A stretch of 20,473 nt of DNA from an uncultured Arenimonas sp. (GTDB taxonomy: Bacteria; Pseudomonadota; Gammaproteobacteria; Xanthomonadales; Xanthomonadaceae). The notes below the pieces were generated by a model. It did not search any database and was not told the DNA's origin. It worked only from the letters and a program-made list of their open reading frames with translations. The stretch spans positions 1 through 20,473 of the forward strand of contig CAMLKR010000023.1 of assembly GCA_946480565.1 (NCBI GenBank). Direction: 5' to 3'. Shown here piece after piece: positions 10,114-16,502 of the stretch (positions are counted from its first letter, which is position 1; each line of letters starts with the position of its first letter). Position numbers and translations under genes: made by a program.

Positions 10114-11103
10114 TCAACCCTCGTCGCGGGAGCGACGGAAGTACATGGCGCCGAAGATCATCGCCACGCCGGCCGCCGCACCGACCCAGAGGTCGATCGT
10201 GGCGAAGGCGCCCCAGGCGTTCTGGGCGGAGAACAGCGCCACGATGTCCTGCGGGCCGTCCGGGTTGAAGTTCTGCATCGCCGGGTCGTTGGCGCCGCGG
10301 TAGATCAGGTCCATGCCCGGCACGGTGCCCAGCAGCAGGCGGCCGACCACGTGGGTCCAGAACCACTCGGCCTTCGAGCCGAACATCTCCATCACGTCGA
10401 ACCAGCTCACCAGCACGCCGGAGAACAGCGGGACCAGCAGCGCCCAGAGGAAGGGTTTGGTGCGGGCCCAGGCGGAGACCAGCAGCAGCCAGCCGACGGT
10501 GGGCAGGGCCCAGAGCGCATAGACGGGCAGGGCGGCGATCAGGTCGAAGGCGATGCGGAGCGGGCTGGCCGGGCCCCAGATCAGCTCGAACGGATTGCCG
10601 CCGTGCAGGGCCGCATAGCCGCTGAGGATGACCAGGAAACCGAAGGCCGTCAGGATCGCGGCGACGGTGGCGATGGCAGGCGCGACCACCAGGGCGCTGG
10701 CCAGCTTGGACAGCACGGTCTGGCCGTCCGACAGCGGCAGCGACTTCCAGAACAGGATGCTGCGGTCCTTGCGGTCGTCGTACAGCGCGCCAAGGCAGTA
10801 GAAGAACACGACGAAGGCCAGCACCAGGAAGGGCCAGGAGCCCGCCAGCAGCGTGCCCAGGTCGAGTCCGCCGCCGAGTTCGGCCATCTCCTTGGGGGTC
10901 AGCGTCTTGGTCAGCTGGGACAGCTCGACGCCGTTCATCTGTATGCCTTCGCCGTCCTCGACCGAGCGGCGCACGCTCTCGCCGGCGATGATCGCCATGA
11001 TGCTCAGCAGCAGGAAGATCGCGCCGGTCACCAGTGGCGCCCAGAAGAAGCCGCCGCGATGTTCCCAGTACTCCCGCTTCAGCAGCCAGTTGAAGGTGTT
11101 CAT
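10114..11103 (-). CDS. ABC transporter permease of the YtrA-type operon
   Basis: A 329-residue integral membrane protein with about six predicted hydrophobic segments (near residues 18-40, 90-112, 136-160, 184-207, 220-237 and 303-322) and a large loop after the first segment (about 42-88). It resembles ABC-2/YtrC-like permeases found beside YtrA-type GntR regulators. NWLLKREYWEHRGGFFWAP is the typical amphipathic N-terminus preceding the first membrane helix. ATG at 11103 overlaps the ATPase stop (ATGA, 11103-11100), and AAAGGAA upstream acts as the ribosome binding site. With the ATPase it would make an exporter or a mechanotransmission complex. The substrate is unknown; antibiotic, lipid or peptide stress is usual in the family. 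Confidence 0.86.
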   Translation of the reverse strand: MNTFNWLLKREYWEHRGGFFWAPLVTGAIFLLLSIMAIIAGESVRRSVEDGEGIQMNGVELSQLTKTLTPKEMAELGGGLDLGTLLAGSWPFLVLAFVVFFYCLGALYDDRKDRSILFWKSLPLSDGQTVLSKLASALVVAPAIATVAAILTAFGFLVILSGYAALHGGNPFELIWGPASPLRIAFDLIAALPVYALWALPTVGWLLLVSAWARTKPFLWALLVPLFSGVLVSWFDVMEMFGSKAEWFWTHVVGRLLLGTVPGMDLIYRGANDPAMQNFNPDGPQDIVALFSAQNAWGAFATIDLWVGAAAGVAMIFGAMYFRRSRDEG

Positions 11104-11957
11104 GCGTAGGTTCCTTTCATGGTGGCGACGAACAGGTCGGCAATGCCGGGGTTGCGCACCTCGCCGAACTCGGCGAGCTTCTGCCGGGAGACGCCGTCGA
11201 ACAGCATCACGGACTTGCCGAACACCTGCCGTTCGTCGATCGGCTTGAGCGAGCGGGCGGCCTCGGCCTTGTCGGCGGCGACCATCACTTCATGGAAGCG
11301 CTCGCCGACGTCGTCCATGCTCGCGGACAGAACGATCTTGCCGTCGCGGATGAACATCAGGTCGGTGAGGATGTGCTCGATCTCCTCGACCTGGTGGGTG
11401 GTGACGACGATGGTCTTCTGTTCGTCGAAGTAATCCTCCAGCAGGTTCTGGTAGAACTGCTTGCGGTACAGGATGTCCAGGCCCAGGGTCGGTTCGTCCA
11501 GCACCAGCAGCTTGGCGTCGATCGCCATCACCAGCGCCAGGTGCAGCTGCACGATCATGCCCTTGGACATCTCCTTGACCTTCATGCCCGGCGTCAGCTT
11601 GGTGTGCGCCAGGTAGGCCTCGGCCTTCTTGCGGTCGAAGCGCGGGTGCACGCCGGCCACGAAGTCCACCGCGTCCTTCACCTTGAGCCAGCGCGGCAGG
11701 ACCGCGACGTCCGCGATGAAGCACACGTCCTGCATGAGCTCGTCGCGCTGGGCGCGCGGGTCCTTGCCCAGCACCTTCAGTTCGCCCTCGAAGGGCACCA
11801 GGCCCAGGGCTGCCTTCAGGGTGGTGGTCTTGCCCGAGCCGTTCGGCCCGATCAGGCCGACGATGCGGCCCGCCGGGATGTCGAAGCTGACGCCGTCGAC
11901 GGCCGGCTTGCCCTTGTAGGTCTTGCGGAGGTTCCTGGCGGAGATCACGGCGCTCAT
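11100..11957 (-). CDS. ABC transporter ATP-binding protein (YtrB/CcmA-like)
   Basis: A 285-residue ATPase that would energise the adjacent permease. Walker A GPNGSGKTT is at 37-45, Walker B LLVLDEP at 150-156, and the H-loop histidine (TTHQ) at 188. The ABC signature is the atypical MSKGM (130-134) rather than LSGGQ. The usual Q-loop glutamine is not evident; the equivalent stretch reads CFIADVAVLPRW. Both features occur in this subfamily. The last 70 or so residues form a C-terminal accessory domain of the ABC-2/NatA type. ATG at 11957 overlaps the GntR stop (ATGA, 11957-11954), and AAGGAGAG 6-8 bases upstream is a strong ribosome binding site; longer N-terminal readings are not needed. Confidence 0.92.
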   Translation of the reverse strand: MSAVISARNLRKTYKGKPAVDGVSFDIPAGRIVGLIGPNGSGKTTTLKAALGLVPFEGELKVLGKDPRAQRDELMQDVCFIADVAVLPRWLKVKDAVDFVAGVHPRFDRKKAEAYLAHTKLTPGMKVKEMSKGMIVQLHLALVMAIDAKLLVLDEPTLGLDILYRKQFYQNLLEDYFDEQKTIVVTTHQVEEIEHILTDLMFIRDGKIVLSASMDDVGERFHEVMVAADKAEAARSLKPIDERQVFGKSVMLFDGVSRQKLAEFGEVRNPGIADLFVATMKGTYA

Positions 11958-12322
11958 CGCTTGCTCTCCTTGTCGGCGCGGTCCATCAGCTTCTCGATGT
12001 CCAGGCCCAGGCGCTGGATGCGCTCCACGACCAGCGGCCACTCTTCCTTCAGGAAGCGGTCGCGCTCGGACGCCAGCAGCTTTTCACGGGCCCCTTCAGT
12101 GACGTACATGCCAAGTCCCCTTCGTTTTTCCACGAGTTCTTCGTCCGCCAGCTCCTGGTAGGCGCGGGAGACGGTGATCGGATTGAGCTGGTATTCGGCG
12201 GCGATCTGGCGCACCGAGGGCAGGGCCTCGCCCGGCTTGAGGTCGCCGTCGAGCATCATGGCCACGACCTTGTCCTTGAGCTGGCGGTAGATCGGCGCGC
12301 TGTCGTTCCAGGCGATATTCAT
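11954..12322 (-). CDS. GntR-family transcriptional regulator, YtrA subfamily
   Basis: A 122-residue regulator: an N-terminal winged helix-turn-helix (about residues 10-75, with the recognition region LPSVRQIAAEYQLNPITVSRAYQ in part) and a short C-terminal helical tail (about 80-122) for dimerisation, lacking the large ligand-binding domain of other GntR proteins. This size and tail define the YtrA subfamily, whose members usually repress the operon they lie in with an ABC transporter. HpaR1 of Xanthomonas campestris is a studied YtrA-type protein. The start follows the upstream gene's stop after one base; AGGAG inside that gene serves as ribosome binding site, 7 bases before ATG. The 22-bp inverted repeat at 12620-12641 is the probable operator. 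Confidence 0.93.
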   Translation of the reverse strand: MNIAWNDSAPIYRQLKDKVVAMMLDGDLKPGEALPSVRQIAAEYQLNPITVSRAYQELADEELVEKRRGLGMYVTEGAREKLLASERDRFLKEEWPLVVERIQRLGLDIEKLMDRADKESKR

Positions 12323-12323
12323 C

Positions 12324-12587
12324 TCAGGACTCCTGGCGCGGCGTCAGGGCCGCGAACGAAACGTAGGGCATCGCCAGGTGCCGCTTCAGGGCGCCGCGGC
12401 GGACGGTGCGGACCGAGGCCGGGGATTCGGCGACGGCGACCGGCGAGGCGCTGGCCTGCATCATCGAGACCGGGGCGGCGTTGACGCCGGAGACGGGGCG
12501 GGGCGGTTCGCCCAGCCCGTAGCCGACCAACACGAAGCCCAGCGCCACGGCCAGTCCGATCAGGTTGATCTTGAATTTGGGGTACAT
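12324..12587 (-). CDS. Small single-pass membrane protein, first gene of the YtrA-type operon
   Basis: An 87-residue protein of unknown function. A hydrophobic segment (about residues 8-28, INLIGLAVALGFVLVGYG) is followed by a Pro/Ala/Ser/Val-rich stretch and a basic C-terminal tail (about 62-87, RTVRRGALKRHLA then PYVSFAALTP). It is likely inserted in the inner membrane as a single-span protein; there is no convincing signal peptidase site or lipobox. A strong Shine-Dalgarno sequence (GGGAGG, 12597-12592) stands 4 bases before ATG. It is the promoter-proximal gene, 1 base before gntR, so it is co-transcribed with the ABC transporter. I do not recognise a family. Confidence 0.78.
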   Translation of the reverse strand: MYPKFKINLIGLAVALGFVLVGYGLGEPPRPVSGVNAAPVSMMQASASPVAVAESPASVRTVRRGALKRHLAMPYVSFAALTPRQES

Positions 12588-12619
12588 ACCGCCTCCCGTC
12601 TTGGTGAGGTAATGATCAG

Positions 12620-12641
12620 GTGTTGTAGGTAACTATAACAC
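12620..12641. promoter_or_regulatory. 22-bp inverted repeat, probable operator of the YtrA-type regulator
   Basis: The half-sites GTGTTGTAGGT (12620-12630) and AACTATAACAC (12631-12641) are inverted repeats matching at 9 of 11 positions, with no spacer. The -10 hexamer lies inside the palindrome, so binding would block RNA polymerase. The GTGT...ACAC ends and TAG/CTA core recall YtrA-type operators as I remember them; autoregulation is inferred. Confidence 0.72.
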
Positions 12642-12659
12642 TAGAAAATGACCTGTCAA
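12632..12659 (-). promoter_or_regulatory. Near-consensus sigma70 promoter of the YtrA-type operon
   Basis: On the minus strand TTGACA (12659-12654, perfect -35) is followed after 16 bases by TATAGT (12637-12632, 5 of 6). The surrounding DNA is markedly AT-rich for this genome. Transcription should start near 12625, about 38 bases upstream of the ATG at 12587. It is strong in principle, which fits a promoter normally held down by a repressor. Confidence 0.8.
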
Positions 12660-12727
12660 CACCCCGTGCACACTTTCGGGACCAAACTGATGGCACAGAC
12701 CCGGCATGGGCCGGCGGAGGGCGTCAA

Positions 12728-13300
12728 ATGAAGTCTTGGGCAACCGTGGTGCTGGCCGGCCTGCTGGCCGCAACCCCCGCACTGGCGGGCGAAACCCTGC
12801 TGGACCGGGACTTCCGCCGACTGGCGGGCAAGGAGACCGTGAATCTGCAATCCGCCTATGCAGGGCAGGTGTTGCTGGTGGTGAACACCGCCAGCAAATG
12901 CGGCTTCACGCCCCAGTACGAAGGGCTCGAGGCGATGCACGCGAAGTACAAGGACCGCGGCTTCGCGGTCCTGGGCTTCCCGTCCAACGACTTCATGGGC
13001 CAGGAGCCGGGCAGCGAGGAGCAGATCCAGGAGTTCTGCACGCTCACCTACGGCGTGAAGTTCCCGATGTTCGAGAAGGTGCAGGTGCGCGGCGCGGGCG
13101 CCACGCCGCTGTACGCCGACCTGGCCAAGGCCACGGGAGAGGCGCCGGGCTGGAATTTCCACAAGTACTTGATCGACCGGAATGGCCGGGTCGTCGCCAG
13201 CTTCGGCAGCCGCACCACGCCGGACGATCCGAAGCTGGTGGCCGAGATCGAGAAGCTGCTGGCGGCACCCATGCCGGGCAAGCCCGTCGCCAAGTCCTGA
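12728..13300 (+). CDS. Glutathione peroxidase family protein, periplasmic, cysteine type
   Basis: A 190-residue thiol peroxidase. MKSWATVVLAGLLAATPALA is a signal peptide, so it acts in the periplasm, unlike the usual cytoplasmic BtuE-type enzymes. The GPx catalytic set is present: peroxidatic Cys58 in NTASKCGFT, Gln92 in FPSNDFMGQEPG, Trp142 and Asn143 in GWNFHKYLIDRNG. The peroxidatic residue is cysteine, not selenocysteine. Cys104 (EFCTLTYGVKFPMF) is positioned as a resolving cysteine, which suggests a thioredoxin-like rather than glutathione reductant. ATG is supported by GGAGGG (12716-12721) 6 bases upstream. It is divergent from the YtrA-type operon and convergent with the following gene. 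A specific promoter is not obvious. Confidence 0.93.
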   Translation: MKSWATVVLAGLLAATPALAGETLLDRDFRRLAGKETVNLQSAYAGQVLLVVNTASKCGFTPQYEGLEAMHAKYKDRGFAVLGFPSNDFMGQEPGSEEQIQEFCTLTYGVKFPMFEKVQVRGAGATPLYADLAKATGEAPGWNFHKYLIDRNGRVVASFGSRTTPDDPKLVAEIEKLLAAPMPGKPVAKS

Positions 13301-13315
13301 CCTGCCGGGCGCCGG

Positions 13316-13816
13316 TCAGAGCCGGCGCTTGATCGCGGCGATCGCGGCGCCCAGCAGCGGGATGTGCTGGAAAATCCCGTCCGCCGCATTCCAGTAGTCC
13401 TGGTGGTACACGATGCGGCCCGCCGCGTCGAAGCGCAGGTGGCTCATGCCCACCGTCCAGGTGTCGATGCCGCGCCGTAAGCGGCGGAAGCGGATCATCA
13501 TCGTCCAGCGCACGAGGTGTTCGTCGTGGACCGTACGCGTGGTCTCGAGGATCCTCACCCGGCAGTCCTCCACGGCGGCGGCGCTTTCCTGCAGGTAGTG
13601 CCCGAGCGCCGGCAGCCCGCGCACCGTCTTCAGCGTGTCGTTGAAATAGACATCCTCGGCATAGGTGCGCGCCAGCAGCTGCTCGATGCGGTCCGGCGCG
13701 AAGCTCGAAAAGAAGGCCGAGAACGAGGCCAGCGCTTCTGCCTCCGCGGGGCTGCCCGCGGCGGGCGGGGCCGGATGGCGGGTCCGGGCGAGATCCAGTT
13801 CATCGAGTGTTTCCAT
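13316..13816 (-). CDS. NTF2/SnoaL-like family protein
   Basis: A 166-residue protein with the cone-shaped alpha+beta fold of the NTF2/SnoaL superfamily: an N-terminal helix (FSAFFSSFAPDRIEQLLARTYAEDVYFND), a following loop (TVRGLPALGHYLQESA) and C-terminal strands ending VYHQDYWNAADGIFQHIPLLG. There is no signal peptide, so it is probably cytoplasmic. ATG at 13816 is chosen because MESxLDEL-like starts suit the fold and the upstream in-frame sequence is GC-rich and non-coding in character. Function is unknown; such proteins act as isomerases, dehydratases or binding scaffolds. It is convergent with the glutathione peroxidase gene (15 bases between stops) and divergent from the FKBP gene. Confidence 0.78.
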   Translation of the reverse strand: METLDELDLARTRHPAPPAAGSPAEAEALASFSAFFSSFAPDRIEQLLARTYAEDVYFNDTLKTVRGLPALGHYLQESAAAVEDCRVRILETTRTVHDEHLVRWTMMIRFRRLRRGIDTWTVGMSHLRFDAAGRIVYHQDYWNAADGIFQHIPLLGAAIAAIKRRL

Positions 13817-13854
13817 GCCCCGATTCCACCGCGGGACGCGTGAGGACGGCATGA

Positions 13855-13882
13855 CCGGGCGACCCGGCCCGGGTTCGCCCGG
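13855..13882. repeat. Long GC inverted repeat in the 13817-14003 intergenic region
   Basis: CCGGGCGACCCGG (13855-13867) and CCGGGTTCGCCCGG (13869-13882) are inverted repeats, 13 positions pairing with one extra base. The DNA could extrude or the RNA fold; no T tract follows, so it is not an intrinsic terminator. It lies upstream of both divergent genes. Confidence 0.45.
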
Positions 13883-13926
13883 GGGCTCGGGCCGTCCCGC
13901 CGCCTGAACCGTTCCGATGCCCGCGA

Positions 13927-13955
13927 TTGCCGTCGCGGCTGCGCGCCGCGACAAT
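13927..13955 (+). promoter_or_regulatory. Possible FKBP gene promoter containing an inverted repeat
   Basis: TTGCCG (13927-13932) and GACAAT (13950-13955) are spaced 17 bases apart, each 4 of 6 to consensus. Nearly all the spacer plus the start of the -10 is a perfect 8-bp inverted repeat, GTCGCGGC / GCCGCGAC (13932-13939 and 13945-13952, loop of 5). The start would fall about 40 bases before ATG. Confidence 0.4.
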
Positions 13956-14003
13956 AGGCGGCGACGTGCCGACCCGGCCCGCCCCTTCAGGAGTCCTTCT
14001 GCA

Positions 14004-14795
14004 ATGAATTCCGCCCTGCGATTCGCCGCGCCGCTGGTCCTGGCCAGCCTGGTGTTCTCCCTCAGCGCCTGCAAGCCGTCCGAGGACAAGGACGAAGGCG
14101 GGACCGAGACCGCCGCCGAGGCCACCGACGATGCCGCCAAGGCCGAGCCGGGCGCGCCCGCCGTCGCCGGCATCGAAGGCCTGGAAACCGAGAAGAAGCA
14201 GGTCAGCTACATGATCGGCCTGGACATGGCCAAGTCGCTGGCCCCGATCAAGGACGACCTCGACGTCGAGGTGATCGCCGAGGCCATGGCCTCCGCTTTT
14301 GCCGGCGAGGCCCCGAAGCTGACCGAGGAACAGTCGCTCAAGATCCAGGAAGCCTTCACCGCCAAGCTGCAGGCCAAGCAGGCCGCCGAACAGGCCGCCA
14401 AGGCCGCCAAGGGCAAGGAAGAGGGCGCGGCGTTCCTGGCCGCGAACAAGGACAAGCCCAGCGTCAAGACCACCGAGAGCGGCCTGCAGTACCGCGTCGA
14501 GCGCGCCGGCAACGGCCCGCAGCCGACCGCCAGCGACGTCGTCCGCGTGCACTACAAGGGCACCCTGCTCGACGGCACCGTGTTCGACAGCTCCTACGAG
14601 CGGGGCCAGCCGGCCGAGTTCGGCCTGAACCAGGTGATCCCCGGCTGGGCCGAAGGCGTCGCGCTGATGCCGGTCGGCAGCAAGTACACCTTCTGGATTC
14701 CGTCCGAGCTGGGTTATGGCGAGAGCGGCGGCGGCCCGATCCCGCCGAACTCGATGCTGACCTTCGAGGTCGAGCTGATCGAGATCGTCAAGTAA
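14004..14795 (+). CDS. FKBP-type peptidyl-prolyl isomerase lipoprotein (Mip/FkpA-like)
   Basis: A 263-residue periplasmic folding catalyst. The signal ends in the lipobox LSAC with Cys23, so it is membrane-anchored. An acidic, Ala-rich linker (about 25-55) and a helical dimerisation domain (VSYMIGLDMAKSL to about 145, Lys/Ala/Glu-rich) are followed by the FKBP domain (about 155-263). The active-site residues are conserved: Tyr184 (HYKGTL), Asp195 (FDSSYERG), Trp215 (IPGWAEGV), Tyr238 (ELGYGE) and Phe254. AGGAG at 13989-13993 precedes ATG by 10 bases. The mature protein is of typical Mip length. It is transcribed alone and followed by a strong terminator. Confidence 0.93.
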   Translation: MNSALRFAAPLVLASLVFSLSACKPSEDKDEGGTETAAEATDDAAKAEPGAPAVAGIEGLETEKKQVSYMIGLDMAKSLAPIKDDLDVEVIAEAMASAFAGEAPKLTEEQSLKIQEAFTAKLQAKQAAEQAAKAAKGKEEGAAFLAANKDKPSVKTTESGLQYRVERAGNGPQPTASDVVRVHYKGTLLDGTVFDSSYERGQPAEFGLNQVIPGWAEGVALMPVGSKYTFWIPSELGYGESGGGPIPPNSMLTFEVELIEIVK

Positions 14796-14810
14796 TCGTG
14801 CCAACATCGG

Positions 14811-14846
14811 CCGGCGCCGGGAGCATTCCCGGCGCCGGTTTGTTTT
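14811..14846 (+). terminator. Strong intrinsic terminator of the FKBP gene
   Basis: A perfect 12-bp stem (CCGGCGCCGGGA / TCCCGGCGCCGG, 14811-14822 and 14827-14838, loop GCAT) is followed by TTTGTTTT. It lies 16 bases after the stop, separating the FKBP gene from ugd. Confidence 0.9.
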
Positions 14847-14882
14847 CCGGGGCGGACGTCCCGGGCTTAGCGGGGTAGGCGC

Positions 14883-16223
14883 ATGAAAGTCACGGTATTC
14901 GGAACCGGTTACGTCGGCCTGGTCACCGGCGCCTGCCTGGCCGAGGTCGGGCACGAGGTGGTCTGCGTCGACATCGACCAGGCCAAGGTCGAGGGCCTGA
15001 ACCGCGGCGAGGTGCCGATCTACGAGCCCGGCCTCGAGGAGATGGTGCTGGCCAACCATGGCGCCGGTCGCCTCGCCTTCACCACCGACGCGGTCGGCGC
15101 CATCGCCCACGGCGAGATCCTCTTCATCGCGGTCGGCACGCCCCCGGACGAGGACGGCAGCGCCGACCTGCAGTACGTTCTGGCGGTCGCCCGGACCATC
15201 GGCGCCAACCTCGCGCGGCCGGCCATCGTCGTCAACAAGTCCACCGTGCCGGTGGGCACTGCGGACCGCGTGCGCGAGGCCATCGACGCCGAGCTGGCCA
15301 GGCGGGGCGTGGTGGTCACGTTCGACGTGGTGTCCAACCCCGAGTTCCTGAAGGAGGGAGCGGCGGTGAACGACTGCATGCGTCCCGACCGCATCGTCCT
15401 GGGCTCGCGCAGCCAGGCCGCGGTCGAGCGCATGAAACGGCTGTATGCGCCCTTCAACCGCAACCACGAGCGTTTCGTGGTGATGGACGAGCGTTCGGCC
15501 GAGCTGACCAAATACGCCGCCAACGCGATGCTGGCGACCAAGATCAGCTTCATGAACGAGATGGCCAACATCGCCGAGCGTGTCGGTGCCGACATCGAGA
15601 TGGTCCGCCACGGCATCGGCTCCGATCCGCGCATCGGCTACCACTTCATCTACCCGGGCGCCGGCTACGGCGGCTCGTGCTTCCCCAAGGACGTGCAGGC
15701 GCTGGGCCGCACCGCGCGCCAGCACGGTTACGACGCGAAGCTGCTGGAGGCGGTGGAGGCGGTCAACCATCGCCAGAAGTCCAAACTGTTCGAGCTGCTG
15801 CAGCGGCATTTCCACGGCGCGCTCGCGGGCCGGACCTTCGCGGTCTGGGGCCTGGCCTTCAAGCCCAACACCGACGACATGCGCGAGGCATCGAGCCGCA
15901 GGCTGATCGAGCAGTTGCATGGCGCCGGGGCCAGCGTCCGCGCCCACGACCCGGAAGCCATGGACGAGGCCCGCCGCCTCTTCGGCGACCGGGACGACCT
16001 GGTGTTCTGCCGCACGCCGGCCGAAGCCCTGCAGGGGGCCGACGCACTGGTCGTGGTGACCGAATGGAAGGCGTTCTGGAACCCCGATTTCGCCGCGCTG
16101 GCCGCCACCCTGCGCGAACGCGCGGTGTTCGACGGCCGCAACATCTACGACCCGGCCTCGGTCGAGGCGGCGGGCCTGGCCTATTACGGCATCGGCCGCG
16201 GCCGCAGCCTGGGCCGGGACTGA
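14883..16223 (+). CDS. ugd: UDP-glucose 6-dehydrogenase
   Basis: Oxidises UDP-glucose to UDP-glucuronate with two NAD+ in the cytoplasm, for exopolysaccharide, capsule or lipid A/LPS-sugar synthesis. The 446 residues begin [16 protein letters not shown] with the Rossmann GxGYVG motif at 7-12. The catalytic cysteine Cys266 lies in [12 protein letters not shown], with partner Lys210 ([13 protein letters not shown]) and Asp270. [17 protein letters not shown] and the C-terminal NAD/UDP domain ([16 protein letters not shown]) are all intact. Length is usual. ATG lacks a clean Shine-Dalgarno sequence and no strong promoter is visible in the 36 bases after the FKBP terminator. It heads a likely operon with slyX and yaiL. 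Confidence 0.95.
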   Translation: MKVTVFGTGYVGLVTGACLAEVGHEVVCVDIDQAKVEGLNRGEVPIYEPGLEEMVLANHGAGRLAFTTDAVGAIAHGEILFIAVGTPPDEDGSADLQYVLAVARTIGANLARPAIVVNKSTVPVGTADRVREAIDAELARRGVVVTFDVVSNPEFLKEGAAVNDCMRPDRIVLGSRSQAAVERMKRLYAPFNRNHERFVVMDERSAELTKYAANAMLATKISFMNEMANIAERVGADIEMVRHGIGSDPRIGYHFIYPGAGYGGSCFPKDVQALGRTARQHGYDAKLLEAVEAVNHRQKSKLFELLQRHFHGALAGRTFAVWGLAFKPNTDDMREASSRRLIEQLHGAGASVRAHDPEAMDEARRLFGDRDDLVFCRTPAEALQGADALVVVTEWKAFWNPDFAALAATLRERAVFDGRNIYDPASVEAAGLAYYGIGRGRSLGRD

Positions 16224-16236
16224 GCCGGAGCCCCGC

Positions 16237-16485
16237 ATGTCCACGCCCGACGATTCCCTGCCGCCCGCCGCCGCCGGTGCCATCGAAGCGCGACTGGCCG
16301 AGCTGGAAACCCGCGTCGCCTTCCAGGAGCACTCGCTCGCGGAGATGAGCGACGCCCTCGCCGACGCCCGCCTGGAAACGGCGCGCACCAGCGAAATGCT
16401 GCAGCGTGCCCTGGCCGACCTGAAGCAGGTGCGCACCATGCTCTACGCGGATCCCGGCGAAGAACCGCCGCCGCCGCACTATTGA
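16237..16485 (+). CDS. slyX: SlyX family protein
   Basis: An 82-residue, all-helical, coiled-coil-forming protein: ARLAELETRVAFQEHSLAEM (about 19-38) matches the SlyX signature, and the C-terminus is the family's usual PPPHY. It is cytoplasmic and of unknown function. Length is close to the usual 70-80 residues. GGAG (16227-16230) precedes ATG by 6 bases; the gap after ugd is 13 bases, so it is likely co-transcribed. Confidence 0.9.
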   Translation: MSTPDDSLPPAAAGAIEARLAELETRVAFQEHSLAEMSDALADARLETARTSEMLQRALADLKQVRTMLYADPGEEPPPPHY

Positions 16486-16502
16486 ACGAAGGCTTGAACC
16501 TG

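Noticed and set aside
14847..14882. Possible ugd promoter using TTGTTT in the terminator T tract
   Set aside because: No -10-like hexamer stands at 16-18 bases; the only candidate needs 19 and matches poorly.
13800..16439. Long minus-strand open reading frame (879 codons) opposite the FKBP gene and ugd
   Set aside because: Antisense to two clear genes and crossing their terminator; GC-driven shadow.
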